Below, piece by piece: positions 1 through 5,790 of a stretch of 6,277 nt of DNA. Both the position numbers and the translations under genes were made by a program. Where the stretch lies: NCBI GenBank assembly GCA_014381035.1, contig JACMIS010000902.1:1-6277 (forward strand), written 5' to 3'. Source of the stretch: Armatimonadota bacterium. Lineage in GTDB: Bacteria; Armatimonadota; Armatimonadia; Armatimonadales; Armatimonadaceae. Below the pieces are notes generated by a model, which saw only the letters and a program-made list of their open reading frames with translations, did no database searches and was not told the origin of the DNA. Positions within the stretch are counted from its first letter, which is position 1. Every line of letters starts with the position of its first letter.

Positions 1-1
1 A

Positions 2-106
2 GAGATCCGTGATATTCTGATGAGACTCAAGGAGCAGGGCAAGACCATATTTCTTAACTCGCACCTGCTCTCGGAAGTAGAACGGATATCTGATCGAGTG
101 GCCATC
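2..106 (+). pseudogene. C-terminal fragment of an ABC transporter ATP-binding protein, joined in frame to the SDR
   Basis: The frame starting at base 2 reads EIRDILMRLKEQGKTIFLN, then SHLLSEVE and RISDRVAIMNK. This is the region after Walker B in ABC ATPases: the H-loop (switch) histidine in SHLLSEVE, followed by the usual 'DRVAIMNKG' strand. Walker A, the signature motif and Walker B would lie left of the window. The frame is open to the window edge and has no stop before the SDR, so the ATPase either lost its last residues or is fused to the next gene. Base composition differs: 51 of 106 bases are G or C (48%), against roughly 52-73% in 60-base lines sampled from the SDR. Drug- or lipid-export type ATPases of the ABC-2 group often end with this sequence, but the substrate cannot be told. 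I am confident of the family, but not of whether this is a true fusion, a decayed end or an assembly join. Confidence 0.75.
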
Positions 107-817
107 ATGAACAAAGTCGCACTGATAACCGGCGCGAACAAAGGATTGGGACTCGAAATCGCCCGGCAGTTGGGCAAGCAAGGCATCACCGTGGTCTTGT
201 CGGCACGGGATACGGCGAAGGGCGAACCAGCGGTTGCGACGCTCAAAAGCGAGGGTATCGACGCACATTTCGTGAAATTGGAAGTCACGGACGAGGTGGA
301 TGTGGACGCGCTTCCGGGCTTTTTCGCGGAAAAGTTCGGGCGGCTGGACATCCTGGTGAACAACGCCGGGGTCGAGCGCGACCGGGGCGGCATCACACGT
401 GAGGGGTTCCGCGAAACCTATGAGACGAACGTAATCGCGCCGTTCTTTATCACGCAAGCCCTACTCCCCCTGCTGAAAGCCGCGCCCGCCGGGCGCATCG
501 TGAATCATTCCAGTATACTCGGCTCGCTGACCGTGATCGGTGCGCCGGATCAGGTCGCGGCGGAGTGGCTCGGCGCGGCGTACTCGTCGTCGAAAGCCGC
601 CTTGAACATGTTGACCGTGATCCAGATGCGGCAGTTGGAAGGCACGAACGTCAAGGTGAACGCGGCACATCCGGGCTGGGTAAAAACGGACATGGGCGGC
701 GACGGTGCTCAGTTAGAAGTATCAGACGGCGCGAAAACGGCGGTCGAACTCGCGCTCCTGCCGGAAGACGGTCCGACGGGGGGGTACTTCCATCTCGGCG
801 AGAAACTGCCCTGGTAG
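107..817 (+). CDS. SDR family NAD(P)-dependent oxidoreductase, carbonyl-reductase-like
   Basis: This is a 236-residue classical SDR, predicted to be a soluble NAD(P)H-dependent oxidoreductase acting on a carbonyl or alcohol group. Visible motifs, numbered from the ATG at 107: the Rossmann cofactor motif TGANKGLG at 8-15, NNAG at 85-88, and a complete catalytic tetrad of Asn108, Ser136 (in NHSSILGS), Tyr159 and Lys163 (YSSSK), then PGWVKTDMGG at 189-198. The Ser-Tyr gap is 23 residues instead of about 13. This insertion recalls carbonyl-reductase-like SDRs. Length and N-terminus (MNKVALITGANKG) fit a complete SDR beginning at 107. However, the reading frame continues upstream into an ABC ATPase tail and there is no clear Shine-Dalgarno site before 107, so translation may depend on upstream initiation. 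An ATG at 20 lies inside the ATPase part and is not credible as the start. Substrate is unknown. The gene converges on the minus-strand gene ending at 878. Confidence 0.9.
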   Translation: MNKVALITGANKGLGLEIARQLGKQGITVVLSARDTAKGEPAVATLKSEGIDAHFVKLEVTDEVDVDALPGFFAEKFGRLDILVNNAGVERDRGGITREGFRETYETNVIAPFFITQALLPLLKAAPAGRIVNHSSILGSLTVIGAPDQVAAEWLGAAYSSSKAALNMLTVIQMRQLEGTNVKVNAAHPGWVKTDMGGDGAQLEVSDGAKTAVELALLPEDGPTGGYFHLGEKLPW

Positions 818-825
818 TCGGTCGT

Positions 826-860
826 TCCACCTGAGGATTCCGTCGGGGTCATCAGGTGGA
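826..860. terminator. Hairpin between convergent genes, possible bidirectional terminator
   Basis: TCCACCTGA at 826-834 is repeated exactly inverted as TCAGGTGGA at 852-860, with a 17-base spacer. It lies midway between the SDR stop (815-817) and the stop of the minus-strand gene (878-880), where a shared terminator is expected. There is no T-run after either arm on either strand, so it is not a canonical intrinsic terminator. It may act with Rho or only protect 3' ends. Confidence 0.4.
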
Positions 861-877
861 TGCGGCATACGGCAGTT

Positions 878-1969
878 CTAAGGGCGTTGACGCCGTCGCA
901 GACGGTCGAGATACCCGGTGACGTTGGCTTCGTCCATTACTTCGGTTACTGCCACTTCCGAGCGCAAAGCGTCGTGCAGGTTCGCGAAAAAGCCGCAGTC
1001 CCACGAGCGGGAAGCGAGCGCGGGCGGACCGATCAACACGATCCTCTCGTTCTCGAACGGGGGGATGTCCGACGGTTCCCCTTCGCCCCAGATCCATGAT
1101 TCCAGGCTCCCCGCATTGACCGTTCCATCTGATGAGAGCGCGGAGTGGTCATAGAAGTGGAGCCGCGACGAATCCGATACCGCGGTCTCCGGTTGGGTGG
1201 TGCCTGTAGCGATGGCAATCACTTCAGGGTCCTCGGGTGGCGGTCCTGCGAGCCACCCCTGTGCCGGATCGCCGATCACGGCATCTTGCAGCAGGGTGAA
1301 CAGGTGGAAGTTGGTGCTGACTCCCTCCAACCGGACGCGATAGCCGCGCCGGTGCTCGGGATGAAGCACCACCAGCATCATGTCGTCTGTCAGAGCGAGC
1401 ACCTGCGACAGGTAGTTTGCTTCCGCAGAGACTTCTTCCAGAGCAGCAAGCCGCTCCCGTATCTCCGGATTCTGGCGGGCGACCTGCCGCGCCCCGGCAT
1501 CGCGGCAGAGCGTGGTCATAGCGGCGAGGAGCAGGAACTTCAGGTTTCGCCACGCCCCGTACGCAGCAGGGTCCTTTTTGAACACGTCGGCGTGTGAGGG
1601 TGCGACCAACCCGAACTTCTTTTCCTTTAATAACACCGTCCCTTTTGCAGCCAGGGCGAGATATTCCGGCAGACGGGCAAGGATCGAGTGTACGACCAGC
1701 CTCGGGTTGGCACCGAACTCCACAACGCTCCCGCAGACGATGGCGATGCGCCCTGCCTCGAACGGGTCCGCGTTCTCGATTGCGGGGGCGAGCAGAAGGA
1801 GGACGTTATTACGTTCCTCTTCAGTGGCATGGCGGCACCCGCGTAACAGTCGCCCTATCCCCGGTCCGGCGAACGCCGCTTCATCGGTCGGTGGGAGTGA
1901 CGCAAAACTTGTGGTAGGTTGCATCGCCCGGTCACGTACGGTTTGGGCGGCGGCGAGCATGTCGGTCAT
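878..1969 (-). CDS. Unrecognised protein encoded directly downstream of recQ
   Basis: I do not recognise this 363-residue protein. No transmembrane segment or signal peptide is visible, so it looks cytoplasmic. Residues 1 to about 195 look mainly helical, with runs such as NNVLLLLAPAIENADP (54-69) and RNLKFLLLAAMTTLC (141-155). The remainder looks mixed, with a Trp-rich stretch SWIWGEGE (291-298) and an Arg-rich end. No nucleotide-binding or catalytic motif was seen. Start choice: the ATG at 1969 has GGAGG 13 nt upstream (1987-1983), a longer spacing than the 8-9 nt of the other genes. An in-frame ATG at 2014 shares its A with the recQ TGA stop (TGATG) but has no Shine-Dalgarno site, and would add the Gly/Pro-rich MMRGGALLPGGPFPL. 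The frame stays open upstream to 2287 inside recQ, which is not credible. Continuity with recQ (44-nt gap, or 1-nt overlap) implies co-transcription and perhaps a role beside the helicase, but that is inference. Confidence 0.75.
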   Translation of the reverse strand: MTDMLAAAQTVRDRAMQPTTSFASLPPTDEAAFAGPGIGRLLRGCRHATEEERNNVLLLLAPAIENADPFEAGRIAIVCGSVVEFGANPRLVVHSILARLPEYLALAAKGTVLLKEKKFGLVAPSHADVFKKDPAAYGAWRNLKFLLLAAMTTLCRDAGARQVARQNPEIRERLAALEEVSAEANYLSQVLALTDDMMLVVLHPEHRRGYRVRLEGVSTNFHLFTLLQDAVIGDPAQGWLAGPPPEDPEVIAIATGTTQPETAVSDSSRLHFYDHSALSSDGTVNAGSLESWIWGEGEPSDIPPFENERIVLIGPPALASRSWDCGFFANLHDALRSEVAVTEVMDEANVTGYLDRLRRRQRP

Positions 1970-1982
1970 AAGCGGGAAGGGT

Positions 1983-1987
1983 CCTCC
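1983..1987 (-). promoter_or_regulatory. Shine-Dalgarno GGAGG for the post-recQ gene
   Basis: On the minus strand GGAGGAC lies just past the recQ stop, with 13 nt between GGAGG and the ATG at 1969. It is the best ribosome-binding match near this start and is the reason 1969 is preferred over the TGATG-coupled ATG at 2014. The spacing is longer than ideal, so both starts remain possible. Confidence 0.5.
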
Positions 1988-2013
1988 GGGCAGCAACGCG
2001 CCGCCGCGCATCA

Positions 2014-3957
2014 TCAAATATCGTTGGCATAATCTAGCACTTCGCCGAATGGGCGGTTCTCCAGCGTGCCGAACAGTTGGTGCCGGGTGAGTTTCGCCTT
2101 CGTCAGCGCGGGGGACGATAGCCCGCAGAGGAACCGCGCCAGTTGCCGTGCGGTTCCCAGAGCCTCCGGGTATTCCGATTGCACATGCGAGACTTCGAGG
2201 ATCAGGGAATCGCCGATGGGAGGCAGTTCGGTCGCGCTGGGCAACACCTGTTTTTTCCCGGTCAGGCAGAATGTGCAGTGACCACACGGTTCGCTCCGCT
2301 TTTCGCCGAAGTAGCCGACCAACTCGTTGACCTGACAGCCCTCGTGCGTGACCAATTCCAACACCTGACGGAGGCGGGTTATTTCGCTCTCTTCGCGCTT
2401 CACGAACCGCTCCATCAGGTCATCGGTGATCACCGAGGCGTTCTCTTGGGGGCGCAACCGCGTGAACACCTGGCGCGTGTCGCTCGCCCGCGCTTCCACG
2501 TACCCGCGCTCCTGCATGACGTCAATCGCCCGCGTGATCCGTTTGCGCTCCACCCCGAGCGTTTCGGCGGCATCGTCCGGGTTGAGGGAGTACCAGGTAC
2601 GCCCGAACTTCGCCGAGTTGAAGATGTTACCCACCAGTTCCCCCGCCGGACCGGGGAATGCCGCGACGATGGTTTCCATGGTATGCGGCGTGTGGATGCG
2701 AAATTCGTAGCCCGCGTAAAACGGCGTCCCCTGCTTCAGCACGCCCATCAGTTCGAGGTACGTCATCACCGTTTTCATCACCAGAAGACGGATGTCGAAC
2801 TTGAGCGACAGTTCGTGCAGGGCGACATCGAACCGGGGACCGAGTGTCAGAACTTCGGAAATCAAGGCGAGTATCGCCGGATAGGTCGGGGTATCGCCAT
2901 ACGCGAAGTTTTGCAGGGTAGGAACATCATCCGGGCAGGCTAACAGTTCCACCGTGGACGATTCGCCGTCACGCCCCGCCCGCCCGATCTCCTGAGAATA
3001 AGCTTCGAGGGATTGCGGGAGGTTGTAGTGGTAGACGTAACGCACATTCGATTTGTCAATTCCCATCCCGAACGCTATCGTGGCGGCGACGATCCCGGTC
3101 TGCGACGCCATGAAGTAATCCTGTACGCCCGCCCGTGTTTCGTTGTCCATTCCCGCGTGATATGCCCACGCCGGGAAGCCGTTGTCGGACAGATACTTCG
3201 CGATCCGCTCCGCCGTTTTCTGGAGCGTGACGTAAACGATTGTCGGTCCGGGTTTGCGTTTCTGGAGGCGCGAGAGGAGCAGTTCGTCACGACGGTATGC
3301 GGGGACCGGCGTGGTCGCCATGCGCAGGTTCGGGCGGTAAAACCCGGTGATCACGGTGTCTTCCGGCTCGATACCGAAGGCTTTCCGGACATCCTCTGCA
3401 ACCGACGGTGTGGCGGTCGCGGTCAGTGCGAGGGCGCGTTCTACATTCAGGGAGCGTGCGGTTTCGGCGAGTTTCAGGTAGTCGGGGCGGAAGTTGTGCC
3501 CCCACTCGGAAATACAGTGCGCTTCGTCTACGGCAAAGAGCGAGATATGCGTGCGCGACAGAAGCGACAGGAACCGCTCGTTGTTGAACCGCTCCGGCGA
3601 AACGTAAAGCAGTTTCAGCGTCCCGGCAAGCATTCCCGCTTCCACGGCTTTGGTTTCGTCCAGCGTCAGCGATGAATCGAGGCGCGCCGCCGCGATGTTA
3701 TGTCGTTGCAGGAAATCTATCTGATCTTTCATCAGGGCGATGAGCGGCGACACGACCAGAGTCACCCCGCCGAACGCCAGCGCGGGTAGCTGATAACACA
3801 ACGATTTCCCGCCGCCGGTGGGAAACACGGCGAGCGCGGAACGCCCCGCAAGAAGCGAGCGGATCACCCGTTCCTGCCCCCCCTTGAACTCCCGCCAGCC
3901 GAAATGCTGTTCTAAAAGGTCGAGCGGTTCGACGGCGATAGGTTGGGGCGTGGTCAT
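2014..3957 (-). CDS. recQ: RecQ-family ATP-dependent DNA helicase
   Basis: This is a 647-residue superfamily 2 DNA helicase, predicted to unwind DNA 3'-5' in recombination and fork repair. Motifs from the ATG at 3957: motif 0 FGWREFKGGQ (19-28), Walker A TGGGKS (47-52), motif Ia SPLIALMKDQ (70-79), DEAHCISEWGHNFRPDY (144-160; RecQ aromatic-rich loop with Asn155 where Asp is common), motif III ALTATATP (177-184), motif V around ATIAFGMGIDKSNV (292-305), and motif VI QEIGRAGRDG (322-331). A winged-helix-like segment follows at about 461-500. Only then comes a four-Cys zinc site: Cys541, Cys558, Cys561, Cys564, in YFGEKRSEPCGHCTFC. In E. coli RecQ the zinc site directly follows the helicase core. 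No HRDC domain is evident; the C-terminus has LARFLCGLSSPALTKAKLTR. The frame is open up to 4065, but 3957 puts motif 0 at the usual distance from the N-terminus and sits just after a TACAAT box. No Shine-Dalgarno site precedes it, so the mRNA may be leaderless. Confidence 0.93.
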   Translation of the reverse strand: MTTPQPIAVEPLDLLEQHFGWREFKGGQERVIRSLLAGRSALAVFPTGGGKSLCYQLPALAFGGVTLVVSPLIALMKDQIDFLQRHNIAAARLDSSLTLDETKAVEAGMLAGTLKLLYVSPERFNNERFLSLLSRTHISLFAVDEAHCISEWGHNFRPDYLKLAETARSLNVERALALTATATPSVAEDVRKAFGIEPEDTVITGFYRPNLRMATTPVPAYRRDELLLSRLQKRKPGPTIVYVTLQKTAERIAKYLSDNGFPAWAYHAGMDNETRAGVQDYFMASQTGIVAATIAFGMGIDKSNVRYVYHYNLPQSLEAYSQEIGRAGRDGESSTVELLACPDDVPTLQNFAYGDTPTYPAILALISEVLTLGPRFDVALHELSLKFDIRLLVMKTVMTYLELMGVLKQGTPFYAGYEFRIHTPHTMETIVAAFPGPAGELVGNIFNSAKFGRTWYSLNPDDAAETLGVERKRITRAIDVMQERGYVEARASDTRQVFTRLRPQENASVITDDLMERFVKREESEITRLRQVLELVTHEGCQVNELVGYFGEKRSEPCGHCTFCLTGKKQVLPSATELPPIGDSLILEVSHVQSEYPEALGTARQLARFLCGLSSPALTKAKLTRHQLFGTLENRPFGEVLDYANDI

Positions 3958-3962
3958 GGAAC

Positions 3963-3991
3963 ATTGTAGCACAGGAGCGACGACGAACGGG
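3963..3991 (-). promoter_or_regulatory. Probable recQ promoter giving a leaderless mRNA
   Basis: Reading the minus strand, TACAAT (3968-3963) ends 5 nt before the recQ ATG at 3957, so transcription would start at or next to the start codon. A TG one base before the hexamer (TGCTACAAT) makes an extended -10. The -35 region at 17-bp spacing is CCCGTT (3991-3986), a poor match. The lack of any Shine-Dalgarno sequence before the ATG agrees with leaderless initiation. The -35 position touches one arm of the inverted repeat at 3989-4043. Confidence 0.5.
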
Positions 3992-4043
3992 GTTTTCACC
4001 CACCGGTAGAGGCCATTCGGCTTCCACCGGTGGGTGAAACCCC
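3989..4043. repeat. Long inverted repeat in the divergent promoter region
   Basis: A 14-bp arm at 3994-4007 (TTTCACCCACCGGT) is exactly inverted at 4026-4039. The arms extend outward to GGGG/CCCC with one extra T on the left, so the structure spans 3989-4043. Inside, 4009-4014 pairs with 4019-4024 with one G.U pair, leaving the tetraloop ATTC at 4015-4018 and a single A-C mismatch below it. Neither strand has a T-run after it. It lies upstream of the recQ transcription start and upstream of the rightward promoter, so it could be an operator, a cruciform, or the end of an incoming transcript. Confidence 0.75.
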
Positions 4044-4078
4044 TGCAAAAATAAATCGCACCCAAATCTTCAAAGCCC

Positions 4079-4107
4079 TTGACTTAGTGTAAATAATACA
4101 TTATAAA
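4079..4107 (+). promoter_or_regulatory. Sigma70-type promoter of the nicotinamidase-vWA-PP2C operon
   Basis: TTGACT (4079-4084) and TATAAA (4102-4107) are separated by 17 bp, each matching the sigma70 consensus at 5 of 6 bases, in an AT-rich island unlike the surrounding DNA. The predicted start near 4114 gives a leader of about 45 nt before the ATG at 4160. A small inverted repeat GTGT-7-ACAC (4112-4126) lies at the predicted start site and could be an operator, but it is short. Confidence 0.7.
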
Positions 4108-4145
4108 ATAAGTGTCATTCGAACACATTTAACAAACTGAAAATA

Positions 4146-4150
4146 GGGAG
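4146..4150 (+). promoter_or_regulatory. Shine-Dalgarno GGGAG of the nicotinamidase-like gene
   Basis: GGGAG lies 9 nt before the ATG at 4160. The spacing matches that of the next two genes of the operon, which supports 4160 as the start. Confidence 0.7.
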
Positions 4151-4159
4151 ACGAAACCA

Positions 4160-4960
4160 ATGAGAGTTGAAGGGCTGATAATTGACCCACAGGTGGATTT
4201 TTGCGACGGGCGGAAAGGAACGCTCTATGTCGCGGGAGCCGACGAAGACACACGGAGACTCGCCGCGATGGTCCGCCGACTCGGGAAGCGCGTCGACGAT
4301 TACCATGTCACGCTGGATAGCCACCGGATCGTGGATGTCGCACATCCTATCTTCTGGAAAGACAGCACAGGTAGAAACCCGGACCCGTTCACTATCATCA
4401 CCGCCGCCGACCTCGATTCCGGGCGGTGGACGACGACAAACCCCGGTTTCTTCCGGCGGACACAAGATTACGTCAAGAAGTTAGAGGCGGGCGGTAGATA
4501 CCCGCTCTGCATCTGGCCCTATCATTGCCTGATCGGGAGCGCGGGTCATAACATCATGCCGGAATTGCTCACGGCACTCAATGACTGGGAGCGCGAAAAC
4601 TTCGCGCTGTTAGATGTGGTGACGAAAGGCTCCAATATCTTCACCGAACATTACAGCGCGGTGAAAGCTGATGTACCCGACCCGCAGGACCCGACGACGC
4701 AAATCAACAAGGGGTTGATCAAGACTCTGATGGAGTGCGATCTGGTGTTTATCGCCGGTCAGGCACTTTCTCACTGCGTGGCGAATACGGTGCGCGACAT
4801 CGCGAACGAGTTCGGAGACGACACTTATGTAAAAAAACTGGTGCTTCTGACCGACGCCTCTTCCAGCGTAGGCGGCTTCGAGCAACTCGGCAACGATTTC
4901 GTCCGGGAGATGACCGCAAGAGGAATGCAAACGTCTACCACAACCGACTTTCTACGCTAA
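4160..4960 (+). CDS. Nicotinamidase-like metal-dependent cysteine hydrolase (isochorismatase superfamily)
   Basis: This 266-residue cytosolic hydrolase probably deamidates nicotinamide to nicotinate (NAD salvage) or acts on a similar amide. All expected active-site residues are visible by comparison with PncA: the triad Asp9 (LIIDPQVDF), Lys156 (VVTKGSN) and Cys206 (GQALSHCVANT), and metal ligands Asp53 and His55 (TLDSHR), probably His62, and His122 (WPYHCLIGSAG). The WP-x-HC-x-x-G pattern points to nicotinamidases more than to isochorismatases, which lack the metal site. It is longer than the usual 180-215 residues. Much of the excess lies between His55 and His122, containing WKDSTGRNPDPFTIITAAD and a Trp/Phe-rich stretch, which could reshape the pocket. 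It is the first gene of a rightward operon with its own promoter and a Shine-Dalgarno site 9 nt upstream. The vWA gene follows after 70 nt containing a perfect palindrome. Family is secure; the exact substrate is not. Confidence 0.88.
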   Translation: MRVEGLIIDPQVDFCDGRKGTLYVAGADEDTRRLAAMVRRLGKRVDDYHVTLDSHRIVDVAHPIFWKDSTGRNPDPFTIITAADLDSGRWTTTNPGFFRRTQDYVKKLEAGGRYPLCIWPYHCLIGSAGHNIMPELLTALNDWERENFALLDVVTKGSNIFTEHYSAVKADVPDPQDPTTQINKGLIKTLMECDLVFIAGQALSHCVANTVRDIANEFGDDTYVKKLVLLTDASSSVGGFEQLGNDFVREMTARGMQTSTTTDFLR

Positions 4961-4964
4961 TACG

Positions 4965-5008
4965 TTTTCTGTCCTTCGCGGACGGCGCCGTCCGCGAAGG
5001 ACAGAAAA
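4965..5008. repeat. Perfect 44-bp palindrome between the hydrolase and vWA genes
   Basis: Bases 4965-4986 are the exact reverse complement of 4987-5008, with no spacer (centre GGCGCC at 4984-4989). As RNA it would form a 20-bp stem closed by GCGC. Each arm also contains a smaller hairpin, GTCC-TTCGC-GGAC at 4971-4983 and GTCC-GCGAA-GGAC at 4990-5002. It starts with TTTT and ends with AAAA, so neither strand has a T-run after the stem and it is not a standard intrinsic terminator. It ends 8 bases before the vWA Shine-Dalgarno site. It could be an mRNA-processing or stabilising stem, a protein-binding site, or a REP-like dispersed repeat. Confidence 0.9.
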
Positions 5009-5016
5009 GAAATCAC

Positions 5017-5022
5017 AAGGAG
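5017..5022 (+). promoter_or_regulatory. Shine-Dalgarno AAGGAG of the vWA gene
   Basis: AAGGAG lies 8 nt before the ATG at 5031 and just downstream of the palindrome, outside its stem, so it stays accessible when the stem forms. Confidence 0.75.
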
Positions 5023-5030
5023 AATTTGAA

Positions 5031-5774
5031 ATGCCTAAACTAAATGACGCTACGATCCAGCAACACAATACGCTTCAAAGCCACTACGGGTTCTCGGCGA
5101 CGAAGATTGACAATCTCGGGGCGAGCGAATACACACTTGCCTCCGTCGTCGTGGACGTTAGTTCCTCCGTCGCATCGTTCGCCGGGGAACTGACGCGCGC
5201 AGTCAAGGAAGTCGTTCGGGCGTGCAAGTACAGCCCACGCGCCGACAACCTGATGATCCGCATCACCCAGTTCGCCTCGCAGATGGACGAGGTCCACGGC
5301 TTCAAGTTATTGGAAAACTGCAACGAGTCGGACTACGACTGCGCCCTATCGGTCGGCGGTTCGACCAGTCTATACGACGCCAGCGCGAACGCCATCGAAG
5401 CGACTTCGACCTACGCGCTGGATTTAAAGAAGAACGACTACGAGGCGAACGGTATCGTGATCGTGATCACGGACGGCGACGATAACACCTCGACGCTTTC
5501 GGTCGGCGCGGTCAAAAAGGCACTCGTCAAGATGGGACGGGATGAATCGCTGGAGTCGTTGGTGACGATTCTCGTCGGCGTCAATATTCAGGACAAGCAT
5601 ATCGGCAAGAGACTGAAAGCGTTCAAAGACGATGTCGGGTTCACCCAGTACGTCGAACTCGACAACGCCGACGCGAAAACACTGGCAAAGTTAGCCGACT
5701 TCGTCAGCAAGTCTATCAGTGCGCAGTCACAGAGCCTCGGGACGGGTGGACCGAGCCAGAGTTTGACGATATAG
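5031..5774 (+). CDS. Stand-alone von Willebrand factor A (vWA) domain protein, TerY-like
   Basis: This 247-residue cytosolic protein is almost entirely one vWA domain. The MIDAS metal site is complete: DVSSS at 42-46 (D-x-S-x-S), Thr112 in GGSTSLYDA, and Asp148 in VIVITDGDDN. Strands VVVDVS and GIVIVITDGD, with the following helix, give the Rossmann-like fold. There is no signal peptide or membrane anchor. The last 15-20 residues are Ser/Gln/Gly-rich and probably disordered. vWA domains with an intact MIDAS bind a partner through a divalent metal. Small bacterial ones of this type occur beside PP2C phosphatases and protein kinases in TerY-type signalling groups. That fits the PP2C gene 88 nt downstream. 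No zinc-ribbon tail like that of TerY-C is seen, so the TerY name is by analogy only. Start 5031 is set by AAGGAG 8 nt upstream. Confidence 0.88.
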   Translation: MPKLNDATIQQHNTLQSHYGFSATKIDNLGASEYTLASVVVDVSSSVASFAGELTRAVKEVVRACKYSPRADNLMIRITQFASQMDEVHGFKLLENCNESDYDCALSVGGSTSLYDASANAIEATSTYALDLKKNDYEANGIVIVITDGDDNTSTLSVGAVKKALVKMGRDESLESLVTILVGVNIQDKHIGKRLKAFKDDVGFTQYVELDNADAKTLAKLADFVSKSISAQSQSLGTGGPSQSLTI

Positions 5775-5790
5775 AGAACTGCGTCCCGGT

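Noticed and set aside
1512..2090. 192-codon plus-strand open frame opposite the unknown gene
   Set aside because: It crosses the recQ/unknown-gene junction antisense and has low-complexity Ala/Arg/Ser content with no start support.
2015..2287. Upstream extension of the post-recQ gene to an ATG at 2287
   Set aside because: It lies wholly inside recQ in another frame, is Arg/Pro-rich like a shadow translation, and better starts exist at 2014 and 1969.
2143..2943. 266-codon plus-strand open frame inside recQ
   Set aside because: It is antisense to the RecQ C-terminal half, rich in Arg and His as expected of a GC-driven shadow frame, with no recognisable domain.
3013..3675. 220-codon plus-strand open frame inside recQ
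   Set aside because: It is antisense to the conserved helicase motifs, so its openness follows from the RecQ codon use.
3958..4065. N-terminal extension of RecQ to an ATG at 4065
   Set aside because: The extra 36 residues translate the inverted repeat and promoter region; the start at 3957 gives the normal RecQ N-terminus and follows a -10 box.
4115..4465. Minus-strand open frame opposite the nicotinamidase start
   Set aside because: It overlaps a clear family gene on the other strand and spans its promoter leader, with no motif or Shine-Dalgarno support.
4965..5008. Intrinsic terminator after the nicotinamidase
   Set aside because: No T-run follows the stem on either strand, and the next gene follows at once with no promoter seen in between.
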